A DNA stretch of 64,000 nt from Bacillus sp. ISL-7 (GCF_018613065.1 NZ_JAGGQW010000069.1:62001-126000), one strand, 5' to 3'. Positions 55,136 through 63,853 are shown, counted from the first letter of the stretch. Numbers and translations are program-made. The notes: a model not told the origin generated them from the sequence alone.

Positions 55136-57271
55136 TTATTTGTCTTTTACTCGGAGAAGTCGTAAACCATTAAGTGTCACAATAAGAGTTGCTCCCATGT
55201 CTGCGAATATCGCAATCCACAGGGTTAACCAACCTGGAATCACTAATAATAATGCTAAAAGTTTAATTCCTAATGAGAAAGTGATATTTTGCTTGATGAT
55301 AAATAATGCTTTCCTGCTTAGTTTTAACGTAAATGGTAGTTTCCCTAAATCATCTGCCATTAAAGCTATATCAGCTGTTTCTATAGCTGTATCCGTACCA
55401 GCTCCACCCATCGCTATTCCGACTGTGGATGCAGCTAGAGCTGGTGCATCATTTACACCGTCTCCAACCATTGCCACACGGTCAAATTTGTATCTTAGAT
55501 CTTTAATAAAGGTTAATTTATCTTGAGGTAAAAGATCTGCTTGTATATCAGAAACTCCTACCTGCTTTCCAATCGCATTGGCGGTCCCTTTGTTATCACC
55601 CGTTAACATGATGGTTTTTTGAATACCTAATGAGTGAAGTTTCTGTATCACTGATTTACTGTTCACTCTCACTTCGTCTGCAACTGCGAGTAGTCCCAAT
55701 ATTTCAGTTGAAGTACCTGCAACCATCACTGTTTTACCTTTATTTTGCAGGTCAGAAATGGTAGCTTTTAAATTCGCTGGTATTCCATTTGATAGGACCT
55801 CATCGAATAAATTAGGGCTTCCCACATAATACATTTTACCGCTGACCCTACCTTTGATGCCTTTACCTGTAATGGAAGAAAAGTCTTCAATCACAAGATC
55901 TTGATAAGGTAAGTTTTCCTGCTCTGCTTTCTTCATGATTGCTGAAGCCAAAGGATGCTGAGAACCCTTTTCTAAAGCAGCGATAATGGAAAGAAGTTCA
56001 TTCGAATTTGAATTTGGTTGAGGTAGAAAATCCGTTACAACAGGAATTCCTTCTGTTAAGGTACCTGTTTTATCAAAGGCAATGGCTTTAATAGCTCCCA
56101 TTTCCTCTAAATGAATCCCACCTTTGATCAGAACCCCGTTTCGCGCAGCATTTCCGATTGCTGTAACAATAGATACAGGAGTGGAAATGACAAGAGCACA
56201 AGGACAACCAACCACTAATACGGCAAGACCCTGATAAACCCATTTGCTCCAGTCCCCATCAAATAAAAGTGGTGGAAGTACGGCCACTAATAGCGAAATA
56301 AACATGATAACAGGTGTATAATACTTAGCAAAGCGATCAACAAATGCTTGTGATGGAGCCTTTTCTGCTTGAGCTTCCTCTACAAGGTGAATAATTTTTG
56401 CAATAGTCGTATCGTCCACATGTTTAGTAACTTTTACTTCAAGCAGTCCTTCTTCATTTAGTGTTCCTGCGAACACTTCATCATCTATGGTTTTCGACAC
56501 TGGAACAGATTCACCTGTAATCGCAGCTTGATTCACAGCGGATAATCCTTTAACTACTTTTCCATCCATGGCAATTTTCTGTCCTGGTTTTACAATTAAA
56601 ATATCCCCAATCCGAATATCGTCCACTTCTACAGTAAATTCTTGATTACCTCTTCGTATTAACGCCTCTTTTGGAGCAATATCCATTAAGGAACGAATCG
56701 ATTGTCTGGCTTTATCCATTGAATAGGATTCTAGAACCTCACTAATGGCAAACAGGATGACAACCGTTGCTCCTTCTCCCCACTCACCGATAATTGCTGC
56801 TCCAATAACGGCGATCGTCATCAAGGTTCTCATATCAAACTCTAATTGAAATAAGTTCTTCAATCCTGTCGTAAATAGGCGATGACCGCCTACTAAAATA
56901 GAAGCCCCATACGCTAAAATCGATGAGGTACTCTCTTCACCATACATTTGTCCTGCCATCCACCCAATGATCAAGAAAACCAATGAGGCGATAACAGATG
57001 AATGTTTTTTCAAAAAAGGCTCTTTTTTCTCTTCAAATTTTTGTTTTTCAGGTATGACTTTAATATTTTCAAAGGCCCCTGCTTTCTCTATTTCCTCTAT
57101 AGTTGTTTCACCAAAAACTGTAAGTTTAGAAGCACCGAAATTTACACTTGCATTAGCAACACCATCCAGGTGTTGTACGTTCTTTTCGAACTTTGTCGCA
57201 CAGCCCGCTCAGGTGAATCCCTGTACACGGTAAACGGTTTTTTCATTGGTTTGTTCTAAAGCGTTACTCAT
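55136..57271 (-). CDS. cadA: Cadmium/zinc P1B-type ATPase CadA with in-frame UGA at the first HMA cysteine
   Basis: Exports Cd, Zn or Pb. The frame from ATG 57271 runs 711 codons with one UGA at codon 21 (57211..57209). N-terminal reading is [21 protein letters not shown], where CadA relatives have GFTCAGC. So the stop replaces exactly the first metal-binding Cys. Downstream is intact: LTGES-like [41 protein letters not shown] and [22 protein letters not shown] precedes the ATG, inside cadC, and the two genes overlap by 8 nt. Either UGA is read as selenocysteine, or it is a nonsense change and a shorter protein starts downstream (TTG 57013), which would lack the metal domain. No selenocysteine machinery is visible in the window. 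Confidence 0.85.
57157..57211 (-). promoter_or_regulatory. Possible SECIS-like structure after the cadA UGA
   Basis: After the UGA, UGUGC pairs with GUACA and GUUC with GAAC around a GAAAA apical loop that begins 22 nt downstream and starts with G. That fits the loose bacterial SECIS pattern (short stem, G at the loop start, loop roughly 16–37 nt after UGA). A second perfect hairpin CAACACC-UGGAU-GGUGUUG starts 34 nt downstream. Both may be chance. Confidence 0.3.
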
Positions 57272-57632
57272 GAGATTTCACCTCCTTTTGATGTTCAAAT
57301 GCAATCTTTATCAATTGTCTTACATGATCATCATCTAATGAATAAAATACTAATTTGCCCTCTTTTCGATATTTCGCTAATCCTAAATTACGAAGAAGTC
57401 GTAAATGATGGGATGCAGTAGCTGTTGAACTTCCTACAATGTTTGCTACGTCACATACACATAATTCATCTTCTTCACTTAAGGCGTAGGCGATTTTTAT
57501 TCTAGTATCATCTGATAAGGCTTTGAATATTTGTGATACAGACATAGTATCTTGCTGTGAAATAGATCCTTTTAAACGTTTTACTTTGTCTTCAGCAACA
57601 CAGGTTACTTCACATATATCATCGTGCTTCAT
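57264..57632 (-). CDS. cadC: Cadmium/lead-responsive ArsR-family repressor CadC
   Basis: Represses the cad operon until Cd, Pb or Zn binds. The 122-residue winged-helix protein has the N-terminal metal cysteines CEVTC and the helix-turn-helix ELCVCDVANIVGSSTATASHH, whose ELCVCD motif carries the other metal ligands. It is very close to S. aureus pI258 CadC. ATG 57632 is preferred over one 21 bases upstream by similarity in length; the site upstream is weak (GGTGGTG). First gene of cadC-cadA. Confidence 0.93.
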   Translation of the reverse strand: MKHDDICEVTCVAEDKVKRLKGSISQQDTMSVSQIFKALSDDTRIKIAYALSEEDELCVCDVANIVGSSTATASHHLRLLRNLGLAKYRKEGKLVFYSLDDDHVRQLIKIAFEHQKEVKSHE

Positions 57633-57649
57633 TTTTTCACCACCATTAT

Positions 57650-57711
57650 TCAAACGTCTATTTGATTATTAGTATATGTTGGTTCAAAAAAATGGTCAAA
57701 TATTTATTTGA
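57650..57711 (-). promoter_or_regulatory. cad promoter with two CadC operators
   Basis: On the minus strand TCAAATAAATATTTGA (57711..57696), identical to the core of the classic cad operator, overlaps the -35 TTGACC (57699..57694). A 17-bp spacer leads to -10 TATACT (57676..57671). A second dyad, TCAAATAGACGTTTGA (57665..57650), lies at the predicted start site. Two operators would bracket the promoter. Confidence 0.85.
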
Positions 57712-57827
57712 ATGTTTTATCATAAAATTTTAAATTTTCTATTGACAGAAAGAATGTCTCTGAAACAGGGTATTGACACAGACAAATAAAGTTGCATCGA
57801 GAAAACTTTTCAGGAAGAGGTAAAAGC

Positions 57828-58022
57828 ATGTCAGACAAAAAAATTTCTCGACGAGATATTTTAAAAATAGGTACTACAGGAGCATTAGGGATAGCTGGGA
57901 GTGTTTATTTAAGTAAAGTAGCCCCATATTCCCAAATGGTTCATGCAGAAGAAAAAACAACAAGTCACAATAATCATTCTGCAAATCACTTTGTGTTATT
58001 AGGCACGATGCCTTTTTCGTAA
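57828..58022 (+). CDS. Very short protein with Tat signal peptide
   Basis: A 64-residue protein with a twin-arginine leader (SRRDILKIGTTGALGIAGSV) and then only about 30 residues, ending SHNNHSANHFVLLGTMPFS. It resembles the N-terminus of a Tat-exported copper or redox enzyme that has been cut short; that reading is inference. AGAGGT lies seven bases before ATG 57828. It is followed by tatA after 21 bp. It could also be a real small secreted peptide. Confidence 0.55.
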   Translation: MSDKKISRRDILKIGTTGALGIAGSVYLSKVAPYSQMVHAEEKTTSHNNHSANHFVLLGTMPFS

Positions 58023-58043
58023 AATAATTAAGGGGTGTTTGGA

Positions 58044-58211
58044 ATGGAAAATATAGGATTTGGTGGAGCCTTAATTATACTTGTTATTGCACTAATTGTT
58101 TTTGGCCCGAAAAAACTTCCAGAGCTAGGTCGTGCAGTGGGATCTACACTTAAAGAATTTAAACAGTCAACAAAAGGGATATTGGATGATGATCACGATA
58201 AAGAAAAATAA
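58044..58211 (+). CDS. tatA: Twin-arginine translocase subunit TatA
   Basis: A 55-residue TatA/E protein: one transmembrane helix ([20 protein letters not shown]) followed by the amphipathic [17 protein letters not shown] helix and an acidic tail. AAGGGGTG precedes the ATG at 58044. It forms the membrane pore of Tat export. The partner tatC is not in the window. Pairing with the Tat-leader gene just upstream suggests a dedicated export pair, of which the substrate may now be broken. Confidence 0.85.
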   Translation: MENIGFGGALIILVIALIVFGPKKLPELGRAVGSTLKEFKQSTKGILDDDHDKEK

Positions 58212-58226
58212 ATAAACTTCTATATA

Positions 58227-58267
58227 AAAGGTGGCTCATCATGTTAAGACGATGAACTACCTTTTTT
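58227..58267 (+). terminator. Terminator after tatA
   Basis: AAAGGTGGCTCATC/GATGAACTACCTTT imperfect stem with a short loop and TTTTTT on the plus strand. Confidence 0.7.
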
Positions 58268-58398
58268 ATATATTCCTAAATCACAAACAAAAAAGAGAAT
58301 TGTCCTGATTGTTCTCCATTTCAATCTGATCAGCTTCTCTTCTATATTCCATTAACTTGCTTTGAGTATATTCAATTTTCATATTATTTATAATGCTA

Positions 58399-58430
58399 TT
58401 GTATTAAATAATATTATAGCGTTATAATAT
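58399..58430 (+). promoter_or_regulatory. Probable promoter of the amino-acid ABC operon
   Basis: TTGTAT (58399..58404), 18-bp spacer, TATAAT (58423..58428). The -10 lies inside a near-perfect dyad ATATTATAGC/GTTATAATAT (58411..58430), which may be an operator. The rest of 58268–58398 holds no supported gene. Confidence 0.5.
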
Positions 58431-58498
58431 ATTAGTGTAATAATTCGGTAACGTACTAAAGGAAATTTAAAATAAATAGCTAAGGTGGTAGTTCTATT

Positions 58499-59275
58499 AT
58501 GAAACGGTTAATACCTATGATTCTAGTAATAGCAGCACTATTCTCGGTCCTTACAGGATGTTCGTCTAAATCATCAGGAGCAAAGGACAACACGCTCGTG
58601 ATTGGGATTGATGATAAATTTGCCCCGATGGGTTTCCGCGATGAGAACAATAAAATTGTTGGTTTTGACATCGACTACGCAAACGCAGCTGCTGAAAAGA
58701 TGGGGAAAAAGGTCAAGTTTCAACCAATTGATTGGAGCACAAAAGAAGCGGAACTTAGCAGTGGACGGATTGACCTTATTTGGAACGGATACACTATTAC
58801 GGATGAACGTAAAAAGAAAGTTCTTTTCACGAAGCCATATTTGAAGAATGCACAAGTGGTTGTTACATTGGCTGATTCAAAGCTTACTAAATTAGATGAT
58901 TTAAATGGAAAGGTTGTTGGACTGCAAACACTATCTTCTGCAGCAGATGCTTTGGATGCTGCACCTATTAAAACCAAAATTAAGACAGTTACCGAATTTG
59001 CTGATAATGTCCAGGCATTAACTGACTTAAAGAGCGGTCGTTTGGATGCAGTAGTAATTGATGAAGTTGTTATCGATTATTATATGAAAAAGGAAAAAGA
59101 GTCTTTTAAAGTACTTCAAGAATCACTTGCTCCTGAAGAATACGGAATTGGCGTTAAAAAAGGGAATGAAGCATTACTTGAAAAGTTACAAAAAGCACTC
59201 GATGAGATGAATGAGGATGGCACAGCAGCAGGTATCTCTGAAAAGTGGTTTGGCGAAAATAAAGTATTAAACTAA
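58499..59275 (+). CDS. Amino-acid ABC transporter, substrate-binding lipoprotein
   Basis: A 258-residue extracellular binding protein anchored by a lipobox (FSVLTGCSS; Cys 21). The class II periplasmic-binding fold is evident from VIGIDDKFAPMGFRDENN and GRIDLIWNGYTITDERK. It belongs to the polar-amino-acid/cystine family. Substrate is not clear from sequence; cystine or a basic amino acid are candidates. AAGGTGG precedes the ATG. It is followed by permease and ATPase genes. Confidence 0.9.
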   Translation: MKRLIPMILVIAALFSVLTGCSSKSSGAKDNTLVIGIDDKFAPMGFRDENNKIVGFDIDYANAAAEKMGKKVKFQPIDWSTKEAELSSGRIDLIWNGYTITDERKKKVLFTKPYLKNAQVVVTLADSKLTKLDDLNGKVVGLQTLSSAADALDAAPIKTKIKTVTEFADNVQALTDLKSGRLDAVVIDEVVIDYYMKKEKESFKVLQESLAPEEYGIGVKKGNEALLEKLQKALDEMNEDGTAAGISEKWFGENKVLN

Positions 59276-59338
59276 TACCGAATATAAGGCGAACAGGATT
59301 TCCATTGGGAACCCTGTTTTGCTTTTGGAGGAACATAT

Positions 59339-59998
59339 ATGTCTTTTGATTATCTGATTTCCATACTTAAACCAATGCTCGAAGGCGCCCAGATGACAAT
59401 CCTCTTGTTTGTCATTGCGATTGTGGTTTCGATTCCACTTGGGTTTATATTAACGCTGGCTGTCGGCAGCCGTTTTAAGCCTGTGTCTCTGCTTGCACAA
59501 GGATATATTTACGTGATGCGCGGTACACCGCTCTTGCTTCAGCTGTTATTTATCTGTTTCGGGCTGCCGATGATACCAGTAGTTGGAGAATATTTAGTTT
59601 TGGACCGCTTTGTCGCTGCCTGTTTAGGTTTTATCTTGAACTATGCTGCCTATTTCGCCGAAATCTTTCGCGGCGGGCTTCTTGCGATTGATAAAGGTCA
59701 ATATGAGGCATCGCAAGTGCTCGGCCTGAATAAATGGCAGACGTTAACAAAGGTCATCCTTCCGCAAATGTTCCGGATCGCCCTTCCTGCTGTCGCGAAC
59801 GAATCCGTTACATTGGTCAAAGATACCGCACTGCTTTATGCGGTTGCCGTACCGGAATTGTTGCATTTTGCGCAGACAGCTGTAAACCGCGACTTTACCA
59901 TCGTTCCTTTCTTCGTCGCCGGTATTATTTACTTGATCATGACGCTCCTCTTAACGATGGTCTTTAAATGGCTCGAAAAACGGTTCAAATTTGAATAA
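59339..59998 (+). CDS. Amino-acid ABC transporter, permease
   Basis: A 219-residue HisM/GlnP-type membrane subunit with about five transmembrane segments. It has the EAA-loop EASQVLGLNKWQTLTKVILP that docks the ATPase, and GTPLLLQLLFI near the N-terminus. It lies 63 bp after the binding protein. GGAGG precedes the ATG. Confidence 0.93.
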   Translation: MSFDYLISILKPMLEGAQMTILLFVIAIVVSIPLGFILTLAVGSRFKPVSLLAQGYIYVMRGTPLLLQLLFICFGLPMIPVVGEYLVLDRFVAACLGFILNYAAYFAEIFRGGLLAIDKGQYEASQVLGLNKWQTLTKVILPQMFRIALPAVANESVTLVKDTALLYAVAVPELLHFAQTAVNRDFTIVPFFVAGIIYLIMTLLLTMVFKWLEKRFKFE

Positions 59999-60013
59999 GA
60001 AGGAGAGATAACT

Positions 60014-60757
60014 ATGCCTGTCATGGAAATAGCTAACCTCAAAAAATCGTATGGGAATTTGGATGTCCTAAAACAGATTAGCTTTGATGTAAATAAAAAT
60101 GATGTGGTAGCCGTCATTGGTCCCTCCGGTTCCGGGAAGAGTACGATGCTCCGCAGTTTGGTCCATCTTGAAAAAATAGACGGTGGCACGATTTGTGTCT
60201 CCGGTAAGCATTTAGTAAAGGACGGCGTCTATGCGAAACCCCTGGAGATTAAAGAGATCAATGCAAAAATGGGGATGGTCTTTCAGCATTTCAACCTCTT
60301 TCCGCATCTCACGGTGAAAGAAAATTTGGAACTAGCTCCAAAAATGCTGAAAAAGGAAGCGCCCGCTAAAATTCAGCAACGAAGTAGTGAACTACTCGAG
60401 AAAATCGGGCTTACTGACCGGGCAGCAGCCTATCCAGCCAATCTCTCAGGAGGGCAAAAACAACGAGTCGCCATTGCCAGAGCGCTCATGTTAAACCCAG
60501 AAATTCTGCTTTTTGATGAGCCTACTTCTGCATTAGACCCCGAATTAACTGGTGAGGTTTTACAAGTGATGAAGGATCTGGCCGAAGAACATATGACGAT
60601 GATTGTTGTGACACATGAGATGGGATTTGCTAAGGAAGTAGCAAACCGGGTTATTTTTATGGACAATGGGGAGATTGTGGAATCTGGCTCGCCCGCGGAG
60701 TTGTTTACAAACCCTAAGAATGAACGAACGAAGGCTTTCTTGAAGCGTAGCTTATAA
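60014..60757 (+). CDS. Amino-acid ABC transporter, ATP-binding protein
   Basis: A 247-residue ATPase of the polar-amino-acid group. Walker A is [14 protein letters not shown], signature [16 protein letters not shown], Walker [14 protein letters not shown], and the switch His is in [14 protein letters not shown] precedes the ATG. Last gene of the three-gene unit. Confidence 0.95.
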   Translation: MPVMEIANLKKSYGNLDVLKQISFDVNKNDVVAVIGPSGSGKSTMLRSLVHLEKIDGGTICVSGKHLVKDGVYAKPLEIKEINAKMGMVFQHFNLFPHLTVKENLELAPKMLKKEAPAKIQQRSSELLEKIGLTDRAAAYPANLSGGQKQRVAIARALMLNPEILLFDEPTSALDPELTGEVLQVMKDLAEEHMTMIVVTHEMGFAKEVANRVIFMDNGEIVESGSPAELFTNPKNERTKAFLKRSL

Positions 60758-60803
60758 GAGTATGGTTGGATAATAAATGCGGGTTTCGATGTTCATCGAA
60801 GCT

Positions 60804-61058
60804 TCATGAGGACAATTTTCACTTTTCCATCCTTAGGTTTGTCCTCATGAACTCCTCATGAGGACAGTTTTCAATTTTCCATCCTTAGTTTTGTCCTCAT
60901 GAACGCCTCATGAGGACAGTTTTCAATTTTCCATCCTTAGTTTTGTCCTCATGAACGCCTCATGAGGACAGTTTTTACTTTTCCATCCTTAGGTTTGTCC
61001 TCATGAACTCCTCATGAGGACAGTTTTTACTTTTTCATCCTTAATCCTGTCCTCATGA
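60804..61058. repeat. Array E: tandem hairpins, 52-bp period
   Basis: Four perfect inverted repeats GTCCTCATGA-N5-TCATGAGGAC start at 60841, 60893, 60945 and 60997, exactly 52 bp apart. Half copies lie at 60804 and 61049. Spacers of 27 bp are near-identical, with GTTTTC and GTTTTG cores 21 bp apart within them. The array fills the gap between the convergent ABC and cyd operons. It may act as a two-way terminator. It is not CRISPR, because the spacers are repeated too. Confidence 0.85.
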
Positions 61059-61087
61059 ACACTCCATACCGATTTTACAGTCAGTTG

Positions 61088-61195
61088 TTATTTTTCCACA
61101 GAATCATCTTTCGGAGCAATCCAAAACGCCACTACAATCGACACAATCATCACAAGAAACGGGGCATAAAAGAGCAAGAAATCATCCACGTTCAT
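61088..61195 (-). CDS. cydS: Cytochrome bd oxidase small subunit CydS
   Basis: A 35-residue single-span membrane peptide (FLLFYAPFLVMIVSIVVAFW and a polar tail IAPKDDSVEK). It is very similar to the CydS subunit of Geobacillus cytochrome bd. The ATG at 61195 follows GGGGG (part of AGGGGGAATG). It begins 5 bp after the cydB stop. It is easily missed because of its size. Confidence 0.85.
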   Translation of the reverse strand: MNVDDFLLFYAPFLVMIVSIVVAFWIAPKDDSVEK

Positions 61196-61200
61196 TCCCC

Positions 61201-62229
61201 CTAAGCATGTTCATCATTTCGATTCCCTTGTACATATTCCTTGTTAAACAGAAACAATTTTAGCAGAAGATATAGCGATGGCAGGAGTAATCCTAACCCT
61301 GCAATGAAGGCAACAATCAGGGCAATCGCCATCGATTGATTCGTAAAACTATCATAAAGGGTGAGATAGGGATACAGTAAATAAGGATAATGGGAAGCGC
61401 CATAGGCCAAAAAGGCAAGCGCAAATTGCCCGACTAATAACCAGAATGCCAAACCGTACGCACGCCGCTTCCAAATCAAATAAACGGTTCCAGCAAAGAA
61501 AACGACAGACAATCCGAACAACCACCAAAGGTCGAGTAAGCGCTGATAATGTTCCGGATTGTGTATCCTCATTTCTATGATAATACCCGCAGCCGTGATA
61601 ATGGCAGGTCCTGCCCAACTAAGTGCATATTTGCGTAGAAGGTTCGTTGCCGCCTTATCCTTTGCATGATGGGCATACCATGTCAAGAATACAGCGGAGA
61701 TATATAATACGGCTGTCAGACTAAGGACCACAATACTCCACGATAAAGGACTGGTAAACAATGCCCAATAATCAAGTACAGGCGCAGAACTTTCCATTGT
61801 CACAAAGCCGCCTTCTGAAATCGTCAAGACACTCGACAGCGATGCTGGAATAAATAATCCCGTCAACCCATACAAAATGGTGTACCGTTTATGTTTGAGT
61901 CCCCCGTAGGTTGTAAAGGCATAATAAGCTCCCCGAATCGCTAGCAAAATAATCGCAATGCTTGCCGGCACAAGTAAGGTGGTGCCGAAGTAATAAGCCG
62001 TTTTTGGAAAAAAACCCACCATCCCGACGAAGAAAAACACTAAAAAGACATTCGTGATTTCCCAAACTGGCGATAAATAGCGTTGAATAATCTTCGTCAA
62101 AATATGCTGTTTCCCGGTTAATGTACTAAACGCGTTAAAAAATCCTGCCCCAAAATCAATGGACGCAATGATAATATATCCAAAGAGAAACAACCCCAAT
62201 GCGCTTATTCCGACGATTTCCAGTGTCAT
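61201..62229 (-). CDS. cydB: Cytochrome bd ubiquinol oxidase subunit II
   Basis: The second subunit of the high-affinity bd oxidase. The 342-residue protein has about nine transmembrane segments and the family start LEIVGISALGLFLFGYII followed by ASIDFGAGFF. It overlaps the cydA stop by 4 nt. Downstream is the small subunit. No cydCD genes are within the window. Confidence 0.95.
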   Translation of the reverse strand: MTLEIVGISALGLFLFGYIIIASIDFGAGFFNAFSTLTGKQHILTKIIQRYLSPVWEITNVFLVFFFVGMVGFFPKTAYYFGTTLLVPASIAIILLAIRGAYYAFTTYGGLKHKRYTILYGLTGLFIPASLSSVLTISEGGFVTMESSAPVLDYWALFTSPLSWSIVVLSLTAVLYISAVFLTWYAHHAKDKAATNLLRKYALSWAGPAIITAAGIIIEMRIHNPEHYQRLLDLWWLFGLSVVFFAGTVYLIWKRRAYGLAFWLLVGQFALAFLAYGASHYPYLLYPYLTLYDSFTNQSMAIALIVAFIAGLGLLLPSLYLLLKLFLFNKEYVQGNRNDEHA

Positions 62230-63572
62230 AGCACATCACCCGCTTTCTCGGAGGCTCTATCGGCCAATTCCCGTTCCACCGTGTTCTTCCGGAACATTCG
62301 CCAGAGTACAACTGCACTGCCAACCCCGAGGACAAGATAAAGCCCAGCAAATAAAACCAACATGATATCCACTTGACCGCTTGTTGTCGCTGCATCTTTA
62401 GTTCGCAAAATCCCACGCAGGACCCAAGGCTGACGGCCGACCTCGTCCAGCCACCACCCCGCCTCAATCGCAAGAATGGAGAGAGGGCCGCCGAGCACTA
62501 GCAGCCAGCGAAACCATTTGGATACAACGAAACGCCAGTGGCGCCAAGTACCAATTACATACACCAAAGACAAAACGGTCATCCACATCCCAATCGTCAC
62601 CATCGTATCGAATAAATAGTGGATATACAGGGGCGGCACTTCATCCTTCGGAAATTGATCAAGTCCTATCACTTCTGCATTAGGGACTTCATGAGCCAGA
62701 ATGCTGAGTGCAAAGGGAATTTTTAGTGCATATTTTACTTCGCCATTATCCAGGACACCGTATAAGACAAGTGGTGCACCTTTCCCGGTTTCAAAGTGCC
62801 ACTCGGCCGCAGCTAATTTTTCTGGCTGATATTCGGCCAAATACTTTCCGGAGAAATCCCCTAAAAGAGCGGTTGCTACGGAAAAGACGAAACCGAGCTT
62901 TATTGTTAAAAACAAAGCCTTTTTATGATACGCATGGTTTGACCCCTTAAGTAAACGAAAGGCACCAATCGCAGCCAGGACAAACGCTGAAGTCATATAG
63001 GCGGTGACAACCACATGGGCTACCTTTGTCGGCATCGCCGGATTAAACATCGCGATAATAGGACTGACATTTACCAACTGCCCCCCAACCAAATCAAATC
63101 CTCGAGGTGCATTCATAAACGCATTGACAATCGTAATAAAAACAGCAGAAAAGGAGGCTCCCAACGCAACAGGAATCAGCAGGAGCAGATGTTTTTTCTG
63201 GTCCTTAAACCGATCCCACGTATATATGTAAATACCTAAAAAAATCGCTTCAAAGAAAAACGCAAATGTTTCCATAAATAACGGCAGGGCAATCACATTT
63301 CCCGCTAGCTGCATAAAATTGGGCCAGAGGAGTGAGAGCTGTAACCCTATCGCGGTCCCTGTCACAACGCCCACAGCCACGGTAATCACAAATCCCCTTG
63401 TCCACCTTCGAGCTAATAAAATATAATGTTCATCTTGTTTCTTTATCCCCACCCATTGAGCAATCATAATCATCAGCGGAATCCCGACACCAATGGTTGC
63501 GTAAATGATGTGAAAAGACAAGGTCAATTCTGTGAGGACACGACTAAAAAATACTACTTCCTCATTACCCAT
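62226..63572 (-). CDS. cydA: Cytochrome bd ubiquinol oxidase subunit I
   Basis: The haem-bearing subunit of a quinol oxidase that reduces oxygen to water. The 448-residue protein has the N-terminal haem d/b595 His in LTLSFHIIYATIGVGIP, GTAIGLQLSLLWPNF, and a short Q-loop typical of Firmicutes. ATG 63572 follows AAAGGAGG. The longer in-frame extension upstream overlaps another small reading frame and is not used. No Rex-like operator was recognised. Confidence 0.95.
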   Translation of the reverse strand: MGNEEVVFFSRVLTELTLSFHIIYATIGVGIPLMIMIAQWVGIKKQDEHYILLARRWTRGFVITVAVGVVTGTAIGLQLSLLWPNFMQLAGNVIALPLFMETFAFFFEAIFLGIYIYTWDRFKDQKKHLLLLIPVALGASFSAVFITIVNAFMNAPRGFDLVGGQLVNVSPIIAMFNPAMPTKVAHVVVTAYMTSAFVLAAIGAFRLLKGSNHAYHKKALFLTIKLGFVFSVATALLGDFSGKYLAEYQPEKLAAAEWHFETGKGAPLVLYGVLDNGEVKYALKIPFALSILAHEVPNAEVIGLDQFPKDEVPPLYIHYLFDTMVTIGMWMTVLSLVYVIGTWRHWRFVVSKWFRWLLVLGGPLSILAIEAGWWLDEVGRQPWVLRGILRTKDAATTSGQVDIMLVLFAGLYLVLGVGSAVVLWRMFRKNTVERELADRASEKAGDVL

Positions 63573-63588
63573 TAAACTCCCTCCTTTC

Positions 63589-63744
63589 TTATCCTGAAAA
63601 TAGCCTTCCAATGATCGACAGTCCCATAATGGATGCAACAATAAACGCCAGCCAAATGAGCTTCCGCTCTTGTTTTTTGTAAATAAAAATCCCACCTAAT
63701 CTTTTGGCTAATTTAATTAATAAAGCACACTTCTTACATACCAT
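63589..63744 (-). CDS. Small single-span membrane protein upstream of cydA
   Basis: A 51-residue reading frame from ATG 63744 to TAA 63589. It has an N-terminal CKKC and basic stretch (KLAKRLGGIFIYKKQERK) and then one hydrophobic helix (LIWLAFIVASIMGLSIIGRL). It lies 16 bp before the cydA ATG, right before that gene's ribosome-binding site, and in a different frame from cydA. It is probably the first gene of the cyd operon. The site upstream of its ATG is weak (TTGGGA). The family is not recognised. Confidence 0.5.
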   Translation of the reverse strand: MVCKKCALLIKLAKRLGGIFIYKKQERKLIWLAFIVASIMGLSIIGRLFSG

Positions 63745-63798
63745 TCCCAAAATTATGGCGGAATATATTTAACGGCACTGGAAAGTATCCGGACACAG

Positions 63799-63853
63799 AA
63801 AAAATAGTGGGAAGTGGCGGTCAGTCAACAATTCCCACCACATTCCCACTATT
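63799..63853 (-). terminator. Terminator of the gene entering from the right
   Basis: On the minus strand AATAGTGGGAA-T-GTGG pairs with CCAC-TTCCCACTATT, followed by TTTTTTC. It overlaps the stop codon of the partial gene. Confidence 0.65.

Noticed and set aside
55136..57013. Shorter CadA starting at TTG 57013
   Set aside because: It has no ribosome-binding site and would lack the metal-binding domain, while the upstream ATG has a strong site and cadC overlap. Kept only as a fallback if UGA terminates.
57742..57800. Plus-strand promoter for the Tat-leader gene (two TTGACA-like boxes)
   Set aside because: Neither box has a recognisable -10 at 16–18 bp, so the promoter cannot be placed.
58270..58385. 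33-codon minus-strand frame starting MKIEYTQSKLMEYRREAD
   Set aside because: No ribosome-binding site and it ends near the tatA terminator; it may be a remnant, but evidence is too thin to list.
60804..61058. CRISPR-like regular repeats
   Set aside because: The spacers between the palindromes are nearly identical to each other, the unit is 52 bp throughout, and no cas genes are near.
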